64,000 bases of DNA from Streptacidiphilus sp. PB12-B1b. Its GTDB lineage: Bacteria; Actinomycetota; Actinomycetes; Streptomycetales; Streptomycetaceae. The notes beneath the pieces were generated by a model that ran no database searches, was not told where the DNA came from, and saw nothing but the letters and a program-made list of their open reading frames with translations. How positions within the stretch are numbered: position 1 is the stretch's first letter; every line of letters starts with the position of its first letter. This document shows positions 22,911 through 31,117 of the stretch, one piece after another. The stretch spans positions 6,758,001 to 6,822,000 of the forward strand of contig NZ_CP048405.1 of NCBI RefSeq assembly GCF_014084125.1, written 5' to 3'. The position numbers and the translations under genes were made by a program.

Positions 22911-24464
22911 TCAGAAGCGGTTCCCCGGAAGGCCGGTGAGCACCTCGACCGCGGCCAGCCCGCAGACCCGGGCGGCGCCGTGGGTGGCGATGTGCAGCGC
23001 GCCGATCGGCTCCGCCTGCGGCACCCCCATCTCCACCACGGCCGCATCCGGGCGCAGTTGCAGCAGCCCGCGCAGGGCGGCGTCCATCCACGCGTGCCGG
23101 TGCGCGTCGCGCACGACCACCACCACCCGGCGCCCGGCGGCGTCCTGCCGGATCTGCTCCAGCAGCCCCGGCAGCAGCTCGGGCGCGGCCTCGCGGGGCC
23201 CGGCGCTGCGGGTCCTGGTGCCGGGCAGCCGGGTCGCCAGCATCCCGGCGACACCCCAGGGGGTCTCCTGGCCGACCGCGATGTTGGCGACCGGGCTGAG
23301 CGACAGCACATAGGGCCGGTCGGTGATCGGCTCGAAGACCGCCCCGGACGGGAGGGTGACGCGCAGCGCCCGGCGGGCGGCGCGCAGCCCGATGGACAGG
23401 TCCGGCGCGATCCGGCCCCCGGTGCGGGCCCGGGCGGCGGTCCACGCGCCCAGCCTGCGGACCCGCCCGGCGGCCTCGGCCAGCCGCTGCTCCGGCAGTT
23501 CGCCCGAGCGGACGGCCGCCACCAGGGCGTCCCGCAGCTGGAGCACCGTCTCCTCGTCGCTGAGCCCGCCGCCGACGCAGATCGCGTCCACCCCGGCGGC
23601 GACCGCGAGCACGGTGCCGCGCGCGGTGCCGTAGGTGTGGGCGATCGCGCCCATCTCGATGCCGTCGGTGACGATCAGGCCGTCGTAGCCGAGGCCGCCC
23701 TCGGCGGCCGGGCGCCGCAACAGGTCCAGGATCGGCCGGCTGAGCGTGGCCGGGCGGGAGCCGTCCAGGGCCGGGACCATGATGTGCGCGGTCATCACGG
23801 CCTTGGCCCCGGCCGCGATGGCGGCCTTGAACGGCACCAGGTCGCGCGAGCGCAGCAGGTCCACGTCGATGTCGACCACCGGCAGGCCGAGGTGCGAGTC
23901 GACGGCGGTGTCGCCGTGCCCGGGGAAGTGCTTGGCGCAGGCGGCCACGCCGACCGACTGGAGCCCCTCCACCCAGGCGGCGGTGTGCCGGGCGCACAGG
24001 TCCGGGTCGGCCCCGAAGGAGCGCACCCCGATCACCGGGTTGCCCGGGTTGGAGTTGACGTCGGCCGAGGGCGCCCAGTTGTAGTTGACGCCGCACTCGG
24101 CGAGCGCGCGGCCCAGCTCGCGGGCGACGTCCCGGGTCAGCCCGGGGTCGTCGATGGCGCCCAGGGCGAGGTTGCCCGGCCAGGAGGAGCCGTTGCCGGA
24201 CTCCAGCCGGGTGACGTCGCCGCCCTCCTCGTCGACGGCCACCAGGATCTCGGGGTTCTCCGCGCGCAGCTCCGCGGTCAGCGCGGCCAGTTGCTGCTGG
24301 TCGGTGACGTTGCGGGAGAACAGGGCCACCGAGCCGAGCCCCGCGGCCACGTGGTGGCGGAGCCAGTCCGGCGGGGTGGTGCCCACGAAGCCGGGCTGCA
24401 GCACCGCCAGCGCGTCGCGGTGCAGCGTGTCCGAGGTCCTCGCGGTCCTTTCGATGATGCTCAC
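22911..24464 (-). CDS. dasD: Beta-N-acetylglucosaminidase, glycoside hydrolase family 3
   Basis: A 517-residue intracellular GH3 enzyme that removes N-acetylglucosamine from chitooligosaccharides, or 1,6-anhydromuropeptides (NagZ-like). The family signature ACAKHFPGHGDTAVDSH (catalytic His of the loop) and IVTDGIEMGAIAHTYG (nucleophile Asp) are present, with VDEEGGDVTRLE upstream. No signal peptide is seen, so it acts on imported sugars. It is the last gene of the das operon: GTG at 24464 starts one base before the end of dasC (TGACGTG arrangement). It is probably under DasR control from the dasA promoter. Confidence 0.92.
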   Translation of the reverse strand: MSIIERTARTSDTLHRDALAVLQPGFVGTTPPDWLRHHVAAGLGSVALFSRNVTDQQQLAALTAELRAENPEILVAVDEEGGDVTRLESGNGSSWPGNLALGAIDDPGLTRDVARELGRALAECGVNYNWAPSADVNSNPGNPVIGVRSFGADPDLCARHTAAWVEGLQSVGVAACAKHFPGHGDTAVDSHLGLPVVDIDVDLLRSRDLVPFKAAIAAGAKAVMTAHIMVPALDGSRPATLSRPILDLLRRPAAEGGLGYDGLIVTDGIEMGAIAHTYGTARGTVLAVAAGVDAICVGGGLSDEETVLQLRDALVAAVRSGELPEQRLAEAAGRVRRLGAWTAARARTGGRIAPDLSIGLRAARRALRVTLPSGAVFEPITDRPYVLSLSPVANIAVGQETPWGVAGMLATRLPGTRTRSAGPREAAPELLPGLLEQIRQDAAGRRVVVVVRDAHRHAWMDAALRGLLQLRPDAAVVEMGVPQAEPIGALHIATHGAARVCGLAAVEVLTGLPGNRF

Positions 24465-24465
24465 G

Positions 24466-25296
24466 TCAGCCCTTCACCGCGCCGGCCGTGAGGCCGCCGA
24501 CCGCCCGGCGCTGCATGATGATGAACAGCACCAGCACCGGCACCGCGAACAGCGTCGCGGCGGCCATGGTGGCGCCCCAGTCGTCGCCGAACTGGGTCTG
24601 GAACGAGGTGATCCACAGCGCCAGGGTGTAGTGCGGGGAGTCCGTCTCCAGCACCAGCACCAGCGGGAACTCGCCCCAGGCGGTGATGAAGCCGAACAGC
24701 GAGGTGGCCATCAGCCCGGGGGCCAGCAGCGGGAAGATGATCCGCCAGAACGCCTGGACCCGGTTGCAGCCGTCGATCAGCGCCGACTCCTCCAGCTCCT
24801 TGGGGATGGCCCCGACGAAGTTGCGCAGCGTCCAGACGGTGAACGGCAGGATCATCACCATGTAGAACAGCATCAGCGGGAGGATCTGGTCCAGCATGTT
24901 GTTGTTGCGGACGATCATGTAGACCGAGATCTGCAGCACTGCCCAGGGCGCCATCTGCGCGACCATGACCACCAGGATGAACGCCTTGCGCCCGCGGAAC
25001 CGCATCCGGGCGATGGCCACCGAGGCCATCAGCGCGATCACCAGCGAGATCAGCACCGCGCCGAGGGTGGCGGTGAGGCTGTTGACCCAGAAGTTGCTGA
25101 AGTCGTTGACCTTGGTGACGGTCCTGAAGTGCGCGAAGGTCAGGTCGGTCGGGAAGAACACCGGGGTCTTGCTGAACAAATCCTTGGCCGGGGTGAAGGC
25201 CGTGACGATCATCCAGTAGACCGGGAAGATGAACACGACCGCCAGGACCAGGGCGATGGTGTTGAAGGTGATCCGGGTTGCGAGCGAGCGCCTCAC
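24466..25296 (-). CDS. dasC: ABC sugar transporter permease DasC
   Basis: A 276-residue inner-membrane permease of the carbohydrate uptake (MalG-like) type. It has six membrane segments and the cytoplasmic EAA loop in KELEESALIDGCNRVQAFWR, which contacts the shared ATPase (MsiK in streptomycetes; not encoded here). It imports (GlcNAc)2-type chitin fragments together with DasB and the DasA binding proteins. The start is GTG at 25296, overlapping the dasB stop as GTGA, with AGGAGG upstream. The frame is open much further upstream, but that part has no membrane-protein character and lies inside dasB. Confidence 0.92.
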   Translation of the reverse strand: MRRSLATRITFNTIALVLAVVFIFPVYWMIVTAFTPAKDLFSKTPVFFPTDLTFAHFRTVTKVNDFSNFWVNSLTATLGAVLISLVIALMASVAIARMRFRGRKAFILVVMVAQMAPWAVLQISVYMIVRNNNMLDQILPLMLFYMVMILPFTVWTLRNFVGAIPKELEESALIDGCNRVQAFWRIIFPLLAPGLMATSLFGFITAWGEFPLVLVLETDSPHYTLALWITSFQTQFGDDWGATMAAATLFAVPVLVLFIIMQRRAVGGLTAGAVKG

Positions 25297-26333
25297 AGCT
25301 CGTCCTCCTGCTTCAGGATGATGCGGAAGTAGAACGACATCATCAGGCAGAGCATGACGATGGTGACCACCGCGACGGCGGAGCCCATGCCGTACGCCTG
25401 CTGCCCCACGCCCACCTCGTAGGCGTAGACCGGCAGGGTCACGGTCTTGCCGACCGGGTTGCCGCCGGTGATCTCCAGCACCTGGGTGAGCGCGCCGAAG
25501 ACCCAGATGATCTCCAGGAAGACGGTGCCGTAGAAGAACGGCTTCAGCATCGGGAAGATCACCGAGCGGAAGATCCGCAGCGGTCCCGCGCCGTCCAGCC
25601 GGGCGGCCTCGTACAGCTCGTTGGAGATGGTGGTCAGGCCCGCGTAGACGTTGAAGGCGACGAAGGGTATCGACTGCCAGACGATGCACAGGACGACCAC
25701 GGAGAAGGCCGAGTACTCGTTGGACATCCAGTCGAAGTGCGCCATGCTCTTCCAGCCCAGCTGGGCGAGGGTCCAGTCGACCACGCCGGTCTGCTGGTCG
25801 AAGAGCCACTGGAAGACGGTGGTCGCGGCGAGCACCGGCACGGCCCAGGCGAAGACCAGCGCGATCGACAGCACGAAGCGGATCTTGGTGCCGAGCCGGT
25901 TCAGCAGCAGCCCGATCAGCGTGCCGCCGACCATGATCAGCACCACGTTGACGGCGGTGAACACCACCGTGCGCTCGAAGACCTGCCAGAAGGTCGAGCT
26001 GGAGAGGATCGACTGGTAGTTGTCGAAGCCGGTCCAGCGGGTCACGTGCCCGATCAGCTCGAAGGCGTTGAGGCGCTGGAAGGAGATGAGGATCTCGTCG
26101 ATGGACGGCCAGACCAGCAGCACCAGCATGGCCACCAGGGCCGGCAGCAGCAGCAGGTAGGGCGTGACGGCCGAGTTGGTACTGCCGTTCGAGCGACGCT
26201 TCGGTCTGCTGCCTGCCGTCTTCGCGGCCTTTCCTGCCCCCACCACCGTGTCACCGGACGTCCCGGGCGCGGCGACGGCCGTGCCGCCGTCGTCCCGGAG
26301 CCCGGTCTGCGCTCCCTTGGATGGCATCGCCAT
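25293..26333 (-). CDS. dasB: ABC sugar transporter permease DasB
   Basis: A 346-residue permease of the MalF type. After a 55-residue hydrophilic Ser/Gly/Lys-rich N-terminus come six membrane helices. The EAA loop is NELYEAARLDGAGPLRIFRSVIFP. It forms the membrane channel with DasC. The ATG at 26333 is preferred because GAGAGG lies immediately upstream; a GTG at 26342 would also be in frame. It is separated from dasA by 96 bp containing a large stem-loop, which probably lowers dasBC expression relative to the binding protein. Confidence 0.9.
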   Translation of the reverse strand: MAMPSKGAQTGLRDDGGTAVAAPGTSGDTVVGAGKAAKTAGSRPKRRSNGSTNSAVTPYLLLLPALVAMLVLLVWPSIDEILISFQRLNAFELIGHVTRWTGFDNYQSILSSSTFWQVFERTVVFTAVNVVLIMVGGTLIGLLLNRLGTKIRFVLSIALVFAWAVPVLAATTVFQWLFDQQTGVVDWTLAQLGWKSMAHFDWMSNEYSAFSVVVLCIVWQSIPFVAFNVYAGLTTISNELYEAARLDGAGPLRIFRSVIFPMLKPFFYGTVFLEIIWVFGALTQVLEITGGNPVGKTVTLPVYAYEVGVGQQAYGMGSAVAVVTIVMLCLMMSFYFRIILKQEDEL

Positions 26334-26375
26334 GCCTCTCACTTCTGTCAGGCCCTGTGCGGATCAGCGGGCGGC

Positions 26376-26413
26376 GCCGCCCGCCCCGGCAGTCTCTCCC
26401 CGGGGCGGGCGGC
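26376..26413 (-). terminator. Stem-loop between dasA and dasB, likely partial terminator or mRNA stabiliser
   Basis: GCCGCCCGCCCCGG (26376-26389) pairs perfectly with 26400-26413 around a 10-nt loop, 16 nt beyond the dasA stop. In binding-protein operons such structures keep the first message in excess over the permease message. Confidence 0.75.
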
Positions 26414-26429
26414 ACACAGGCGGTTGCTA

Positions 26430-27716
26430 CTACTGCTGCTGGTTCAGACGGGTGGCGATCTGGGCGTCGGCAGCGGCAGCGGAGGACGCCGGGCTCTTGC
26501 CCTCCAGCACGGGGGTCAGGAAGAGCGTGGTGATCGGGTTGGGCGCGTTCTCCACGTTGGCCCAGGTCGGGACGAGCGGGGTGTAGCCGGCCTCGGGCGC
26601 GGCCTGCTCGTACGCCTCGGCGTAGGCGTTGCCGGCCAGCGCGGAGTAGTCGGCGGAGGTGTTGGGGAGGAAGCCGGAGTCCTTGGCGAACATGGACTCG
26701 TTCTTCTGGTCCAGGGCGATCTTGAGGAAGCTCTGGGCCAGCGTGGCGTTCTGGCTCTTGGCGGAGATGGCAAGGTTGGAGCCGCCGAGGAAGGTCTTGC
26801 CGGGGGTGCCGGCGGTGTCGCTGGGGATCGGGAACCAGCCGATCTCGTTGGCCAGCGAGGGGGCGGCGGCGGCGATGGTGGCCTGCTCGTAGCCCATGGC
26901 GATCATGGTCGCCACGTTGCCCTTCTCGAAGAAGCTGTCCTGGTTGGTCTCGGTCTGGTCCTTGGGGGCCGTGCCGTACGCCTGCAGCGTCTTGAACTGC
27001 TGGGCCGCGGCCAGCGCCGCCGGGGAGCTGAGCGTGCCGGTCCAGGTGCCGCCGGACTGGGTGGCGATGTTGGCGCCCGCCTGCTGCAGCAGACCGTCGA
27101 AGAAGTACCAGTACTGCCCGGGCAGGTACAGCGCGGACTGGACGCCCGAGGTGGTCTTCAGCTTGTTCAGGTCGGAGATGTACTCGGCCATGGTGGTGGG
27201 GGTCGAGGTCAGACCGGCCGCAGCCCACAGCTTCTTGTTGTACATGACCGCACGGCCGCCGGCGTACCACGGCGCGGCGTACTGCTTGCCGTTGTAGACG
27301 GCCGAGCCGTTCATCGAGGCGGTCCAGCCGTCGCCGCCCAGCGCGGACTTGAGGGCGGTGATGTCCATCAGGCCGCCGGCCGCCGCGTAGTAGGGGGTCT
27401 GCGTGTTGCCGATGTCGATGACGTCCGGCGGGTTGTTCTGCGAGAGGGCCGCGGTGACCTTCTGCACGATGTTGGTCCACTGCTGGATCTGGATGTTCAG
27501 CTTCACGCCCGGGTTGGCGGCCTTGAAGTCCGCCGTGACGCTGCTGACCCAGCCGGCCGGGTTGTCGCCGGTCATCAGCCAGACCGTGAGGGTCTTGCCG
27601 CTGGCAGAGGTGGAGCTGCTGCCACTGGTGGCGGTGCTCTTGGACGAGCTGCTACACGCGGCGACACTGAACAGCAGCGCGGCGGTGCCGATTGCTGCGA
27701 TGAGACGACGGTTCAC
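26430..27716 (-). CDS. dasA: Chitooligosaccharide-binding lipoprotein DasA
   Basis: A 428-residue solute-binding lipoprotein. Residues 1-20 are a lipoprotein signal with lipobox VAAC (FSVAACSSSS), then a Ser/Thr linker, then the type 1 periplasmic-binding fold (TLTVWLMTGDNPAGW, DVIDIGNTQTPYY, KTFLGGSNLAIS, NPITTLFLTPVLEG). In S. coelicolor DasA binds chitobiose and its loss affects development. The GTG at 27716 has AGGAGG at ideal spacing; the frame extends twelve codons further but without a start signal. It heads the dasABCD operon, divergent from dasR, with two DasR-like boxes 115-150 bp upstream. Confidence 0.94.
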   Translation of the reverse strand: MNRRLIAAIGTAALLFSVAACSSSSKSTATSGSSSTSASGKTLTVWLMTGDNPAGWVSSVTADFKAANPGVKLNIQIQQWTNIVQKVTAALSQNNPPDVIDIGNTQTPYYAAAGGLMDITALKSALGGDGWTASMNGSAVYNGKQYAAPWYAGGRAVMYNKKLWAAAGLTSTPTTMAEYISDLNKLKTTSGVQSALYLPGQYWYFFDGLLQQAGANIATQSGGTWTGTLSSPAALAAAQQFKTLQAYGTAPKDQTETNQDSFFEKGNVATMIAMGYEQATIAAAAPSLANEIGWFPIPSDTAGTPGKTFLGGSNLAISAKSQNATLAQSFLKIALDQKNESMFAKDSGFLPNTSADYSALAGNAYAEAYEQAAPEAGYTPLVPTWANVENAPNPITTLFLTPVLEGKSPASSAAAADAQIATRLNQQQ

Positions 27717-27830
27717 GCCATCCTCCTGGGATGCCCGGATCCCCCCATGCAATCCGGTGAGCGGCCCCCGCGATGAGCAGGTTGAGGGTGCCGCGACCCG
27801 GGGATGAGTCAGGGAGCGTTTTGGTTGATG

Positions 27831-27866
27831 TGGTGTAGACCAGTGCCTGGAGCTTGGCCTAGACCA
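27831..27866. promoter_or_regulatory. Two DasR-box-like palindromes upstream of dasA
   Basis: TGGTGTAGACCA (27831-27842) and TGGCCTAGACCA (27855-27866) each have one mismatch to TGGTCTAGACCA and are 24 bp apart. They lie 115-150 bp upstream of the dasA start, a position suited to repression by DasR and release by glucosamine-6-phosphate. Confidence 0.85.
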
Positions 27867-28038
27867 ATGCGAGTGTCAACGGGTTGCAGATGAATGGGAA
27901 GCAGCTGTTATCAAGCCGACACCCGGCAAGCGTCAACGTGTGATCCGGTGGTACACCCTCTGACCTGGACCGGTCGAGGGCTCCGAAAATGGGGGCTTGC
28001 CAAGACGCCCTGTCAACCCCTAGACCATGGGATGCGCT

Positions 28039-28050
28039 TGGCCTGGACCA
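28039..28050. promoter_or_regulatory. Weak DasR-box-like palindrome upstream of dasR
   Basis: TGGCCTGGACCA has two mismatches to TGGTCTAGACCA. It lies 168 bp upstream of the dasR ATG and may mediate autoregulation. Confidence 0.5.
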
Positions 28051-28217
28051 ATCAAAGGATTCGTCCACACCGGGGCTGCCGTTTTCGTTCGTTCCGCCGA
28101 CGGCAGGGGCCCTGACAGCACCGGCGCACGCATGCTTCACAGAGGAAGACATGCCACCATGTGCCGCAGGACGACGGTGCAGCGGCGCCGACCACGGGAC
28201 AGGAAGCAGGAGCGGCA

Positions 28218-28979
28218 ATGACGACCGAAGGGGGCCCCGGCGTGGAGCCGTCCATGGAGGGCGCGATCAGCGCGCGCGTCCCCAAGTACTACCGGCTCAA
28301 GAAACACCTGCTGCAGATCACGCAGACCCAGGCGCCAGGAACCCCGGTACCGCCCGAGCGGACCCTGGCCCTGGAGTTCGAGACCTCGCGGACGACGGTA
28401 CGGCAGGCGCTTCAGGAGCTGGTGGTCGAAGGCCGGTTGGAGCGCATCCAGGGCAAGGGCACCTTCGTGGCCAAGCCCAAGGTGTCGCAGGCGCTCCAGC
28501 TCACCTCGTACACCGAGGACATGCGCGCCCAGGGGCTGGAGCCCGCCTCCCGGCTGCTGGAGGTCGGCTACGTCACCGCCGACGAGCGGCTGGCCGGGCT
28601 GCTGGACATCCGCCCGGGCGGACGGGTGCTCCGGGTGGAGCGACTGCGGCTGGCCAACGGCGACCCGATGGCCATCGAGGCGGCGCACCTCTCCGCCAAG
28701 CGCTTCCCCGCGCTGCGGCGGAACCTGGTGAAGTACAACTCGCTGTACTCCGCGCTGAGCGAGGTGTACGGGGTGCACGTCGCCGAGGCCGAGGAGACCA
28801 TCGAGACCTCGCTGGCCACCCCGGCCGAGGCCGGGCAGCTGGGCACCGACGTCGGCCTGCCGATGCTGCTGCTCTCCCGGCACTCCTTCGACGACGCGGG
28901 CGAGCCGGTGGAGTGGGTGCGCTCGGTCTACCGCGGCGACCGGTACAAGTTCACCGCCCGGCTGCAGCGCCCCAGCTGA
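28218..28979 (+). CDS. dasR: GntR/HutC family regulator DasR
   Basis: A 253-residue GntR regulator. The N-terminal winged helix ([55 protein letters not shown]) and the UTRA/HutC effector domain ([17 protein letters not shown] to the C-terminus) closely match S. coelicolor DasR. DasR is the global repressor of chitin and GlcNAc use that also links nutrient status to development and antibiotic production; GlcN-6-P releases it. ATG at 28218 has CAGGAG upstream. It is divergent from dasABCD, as in other streptomycetes, and several palindromes of the DasR type lie nearby. Confidence 0.96.
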   Translation: MTTEGGPGVEPSMEGAISARVPKYYRLKKHLLQITQTQAPGTPVPPERTLALEFETSRTTVRQALQELVVEGRLERIQGKGTFVAKPKVSQALQLTSYTEDMRAQGLEPASRLLEVGYVTADERLAGLLDIRPGGRVLRVERLRLANGDPMAIEAAHLSAKRFPALRRNLVKYNSLYSALSEVYGVHVAEAEETIETSLATPAEAGQLGTDVGLPMLLLSRHSFDDAGEPVEWVRSVYRGDRYKFTARLQRPS

Positions 28980-28995
28980 CCAGCGCCCCCGGCCC

Positions 28996-29032
28996 GACGG
29001 CCCGGCCCGGCGGACCCCGCCGCCGGGCCGTC
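28996..29032 (+). terminator. dasR terminator hairpin
   Basis: GACGGCCCGGC (28996-29006) pairs perfectly with GCCGGGCCGTC (29022-29032), starting 17 nt after the dasR stop. Confidence 0.75.
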
Positions 29033-29278
29033 GCCGTCCCCCGGCCGCGACACGCCCGGGGCCGGAACGACGGCCCGCGCCGCTGCAGGCTGCGGCCGCG
29101 GCGGGGCCGCACCCGGGCCGACCGGCGTCCGGGGACTCGCGCACGCCCCTGCGGTCACTCCCTTCACCACCCAACGCGCCACCTTTGCGCCCCCGCTCGG
29201 ACCTCCGGCTCCCGCACACTGGGACGGCGGCCCGCGCGCACCCGCTCCGGGCCGACCGAGCCCACAGGGGGGCCTCCC

Positions 29279-30040
29279 GTGGAACTGACCAACCACCGCA
29301 GCACCCAGAGCAGTGCGCAGGGCGGCCACGCCACCCGCGCGGCGACGCTCCCGCTCTCGCTCACCGTCGTCCGGCACGGCCAGTCCACCGCGAACGCCGC
29401 CTTCGAGGCCGCCGAGGCGGTCGGGGCGCTGGACGTCGGCATCGGCTGCCGCGACGCCGACCTGCGGCTGACCGCGCTCGGCCGCAGCCAGGCCGAGGCG
29501 CTGGGCCGGTGGATCGCCTCCCGCGGCGGCGGCCCGGTGCCGCAGAGCCTGTGGGTGTCCCCTTACCTACGCGCCCAGGAGACCGCCGAGGCGGTGCTCG
29601 CCGCCTTCGATGACGCCGGGCTGCCGCTGCCCGACGTCCGCACCGACGAGCGGCTGCGCGACCGCGAACTCGGCGTCCTGGAGATGCTGACCTCGGCCGC
29701 GATCGAACTGCACCACCCCGGCGAGGCCGCCCGCCGCCGCCTGCTCGGCGAGCTGCGCTGGCGTCCGCCCGGCGGCGAGTCCTGCGCGGACGTGGCCCTG
29801 CGGCTGCGCAGCCTGCTGCGCGACCTCTACGAGGAGGAGCCCGACCGGCGGGTACTGCTGGTGGCGCACGATGCGGTGGTGCTCATGCTGCGGCACATCA
29901 TCGACGGCCTGGACGAGGCCGAGCTGATCGAGGTGGCCGGAACCGGCGCGGTCGGCAACACCTCGGTCACCCGCTGGTCCCGCAGCGGGGAGGGGCGGCT
30001 GCAGCTGGACTGCTACGCCACCACCCCGCACCTGGAGTGA
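29279..30040 (+). CDS. Histidine phosphatase (phosphoglycerate-mutase-like) superfamily protein
   Basis: A 253-residue protein with the phospho-histidine motif SLTVVRHGQSTANAAFE near residue 33 and the second catalytic histidine in VLLVAHDAVVLMLRHIIDG. The loop between holds RLRDRELGVLEMLT, as in bacterial dPGM-like phosphatases. The substrate cannot be deduced; broad-specificity phosphomonoesterase activity is as likely as mutase activity. The GTG at 29279 has AGGGGGG upstream. The frame is open for more than 1 kb upstream across dasR, but that portion is a composition effect. It has no operon partner. Confidence 0.85.
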   Translation: MELTNHRSTQSSAQGGHATRAATLPLSLTVVRHGQSTANAAFEAAEAVGALDVGIGCRDADLRLTALGRSQAEALGRWIASRGGGPVPQSLWVSPYLRAQETAEAVLAAFDDAGLPLPDVRTDERLRDRELGVLEMLTSAAIELHHPGEAARRRLLGELRWRPPGGESCADVALRLRSLLRDLYEEEPDRRVLLVAHDAVVLMLRHIIDGLDEAELIEVAGTGAVGNTSVTRWSRSGEGRLQLDCYATTPHLE

Positions 30041-30110
30041 CCCCGGCCCGGACGGGCTGAGCCCCGGCCCGGACGTCCGGTCCGGACGCCCGACCCGCCC
30101 CGGCGTCGCG

Positions 30111-30938
30111 TCAGCCGGCGAGCAGCGTGACCAGGGCGATGCCGCCGACCACGGCCGGGGCGATGATCCACCAGGTCCAGCGCACCTGGGCGGCGCCGTT
30201 CGTCGGCTCCCCGGCCAGCTCGCGGATCTCGTTCAGCTGGTCCACCACGCCGTCGGCCCAGGCGCGGGTCGGGTCGGCGGTGGGGCCGCCGCTCAGGCCG
30301 CGCGAGCGCAGGCCGGGGCCGCCCACCGGGTGGTCCTGGCCGCCGCCGAAGCGCCCGCGCCGGGAGGACGTCTGCGGCGTGCTGTCGCCGAGCTGCCTCA
30401 TCGCCCGGCGGTTGCCACGCTTGCGCTGCCGCAGCGAGACCGGGATCGCCCACACCTGGTACTTGCGGCCGCCGGTGCGCAGCTCCACCGAGAGCGCCGA
30501 CTGCAGCGACTCCACATCGGTCCAGGCCACGGTGATGGTCCGCAGCGGGTTGCGCACCACCAGCCGGTCGGCGTTGGCGCGCACGCACGGCCAGATGGTG
30601 TAGGCGCCGATCAGCGGCACCAGGAAGAGGATGGCCGCCACGCCCTCCAGCGGCGCGCGGTGGCGGCCGTCGACGATGGCGTCGATGGCCAGCCACAACA
30701 CCAGCACGATGATCAGACCACCGGCGAGGACGCTCGGCGTCGAGCGGAAGACCAGGTCCCCGTAGGCCGGGGCGCTGCTCCCGGCGCCCGTCCCGCTGCC
30801 GGAGGCGGGGGACGCGGCCGGGGCGGCCTTGCGCGGGGCGGCCTCGGCGGCGGACGGCTCCGCAGGGGTCTCCTGGGCGGGGGTCTGCTCGCCGGACGGC
30901 TCCTGGCCAGGCCGGTTCTGCTGCTGGGCGTCGCTCAT
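30111..30938 (-). CDS. PH-domain (bPH/YdbS-like) membrane protein
   Basis: A 275-residue protein. The first 55 residues are a disordered Pro/Ala/Glu-rich segment. Two membrane helices follow (GGLIIVLVLWLAIDAIV, AAILFLVPLIGAYTIWP), then a small bacterial pleckstrin-homology-like domain (RADADRLVVRNPLRTITVAW-like strand, WTDVESL). A long Gly/Arg linker leads to a final membrane helix (WWIIAPAVVGGIALVTLLAG). The ATG at 30938 starts MSDAQQQNRPG. The function is unknown. It is divergent from deoC. Confidence 0.8.
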   Translation of the reverse strand: MSDAQQQNRPGQEPSGEQTPAQETPAEPSAAEAAPRKAAPAASPASGSGTGAGSSAPAYGDLVFRSTPSVLAGGLIIVLVLWLAIDAIVDGRHRAPLEGVAAILFLVPLIGAYTIWPCVRANADRLVVRNPLRTITVAWTDVESLQSALSVELRTGGRKYQVWAIPVSLRQRKRGNRRAMRQLGDSTPQTSSRRGRFGGGQDHPVGGPGLRSRGLSGGPTADPTRAWADGVVDQLNEIRELAGEPTNGAAQVRWTWWIIAPAVVGGIALVTLLAG

Positions 30939-31102
30939 GGTTCCCGATTCTGCACCAACCGACCCCGATGCTCGCTCCCGGCCAGGTTTCGGTATGGCAT
31001 CGACCGCCACATAAAGGGACGTACCACCCACCGCCGTGGGCCCGGACGCCGGGGCGGTAAATTCAGACCGCCAGGGCGGAGACGAAATGCTACGCGTGTA
31101 GA

Positions 31103-31117
31103 TATGCTCAGCTGGTG
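31103..31117 (+). promoter_or_regulatory. Candidate leaderless promoter of deoC
   Basis: A -10 hexamer TATGCT (31103-31108) is followed after six bases by the GTG start (31115), so transcription would begin at or next to the start codon. No Shine-Dalgarno precedes the GTG. A CTAC-N4-GTAG dyad (31090-31101) lies just upstream. Confidence 0.5.

Larger units (their letters stand above)
27717..28217. other. Divergent dasA-dasR control region
   Basis: About 500 bp without a credible gene, holding the promoters of dasA (minus) and dasR (plus). Two strong DasR-like boxes lie on the dasA side and one weaker box in front of dasR, listed separately. A CCTAGACCA half-site occurs at 28019-28027. Confidence 0.75.

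Noticed and set aside
24466-25809. 447-residue version of DasC
   Set aside because: The extra N-terminal residues come from the wrong frame of dasB; the GTGA overlap and AGGAGG define the start at 25296.
28016-28027. ACCCCTAGACCA as an additional DasR box
   Set aside because: Only one half-site matches; four mismatches in the core.
27989-29278. Upstream extension of the histidine phosphatase frame through dasR
   Set aside because: The frame is open by composition only; dasR in another frame has full-length homology and the phosphatase has a good GTG start at 29279.
30041-30110. CGTCCGG-T-CCGGACG palindrome as a terminator after the histidine phosphatase
   Set aside because: The arms leave no room for a loop; it is more a chance palindrome in a CCGG-rich stretch.
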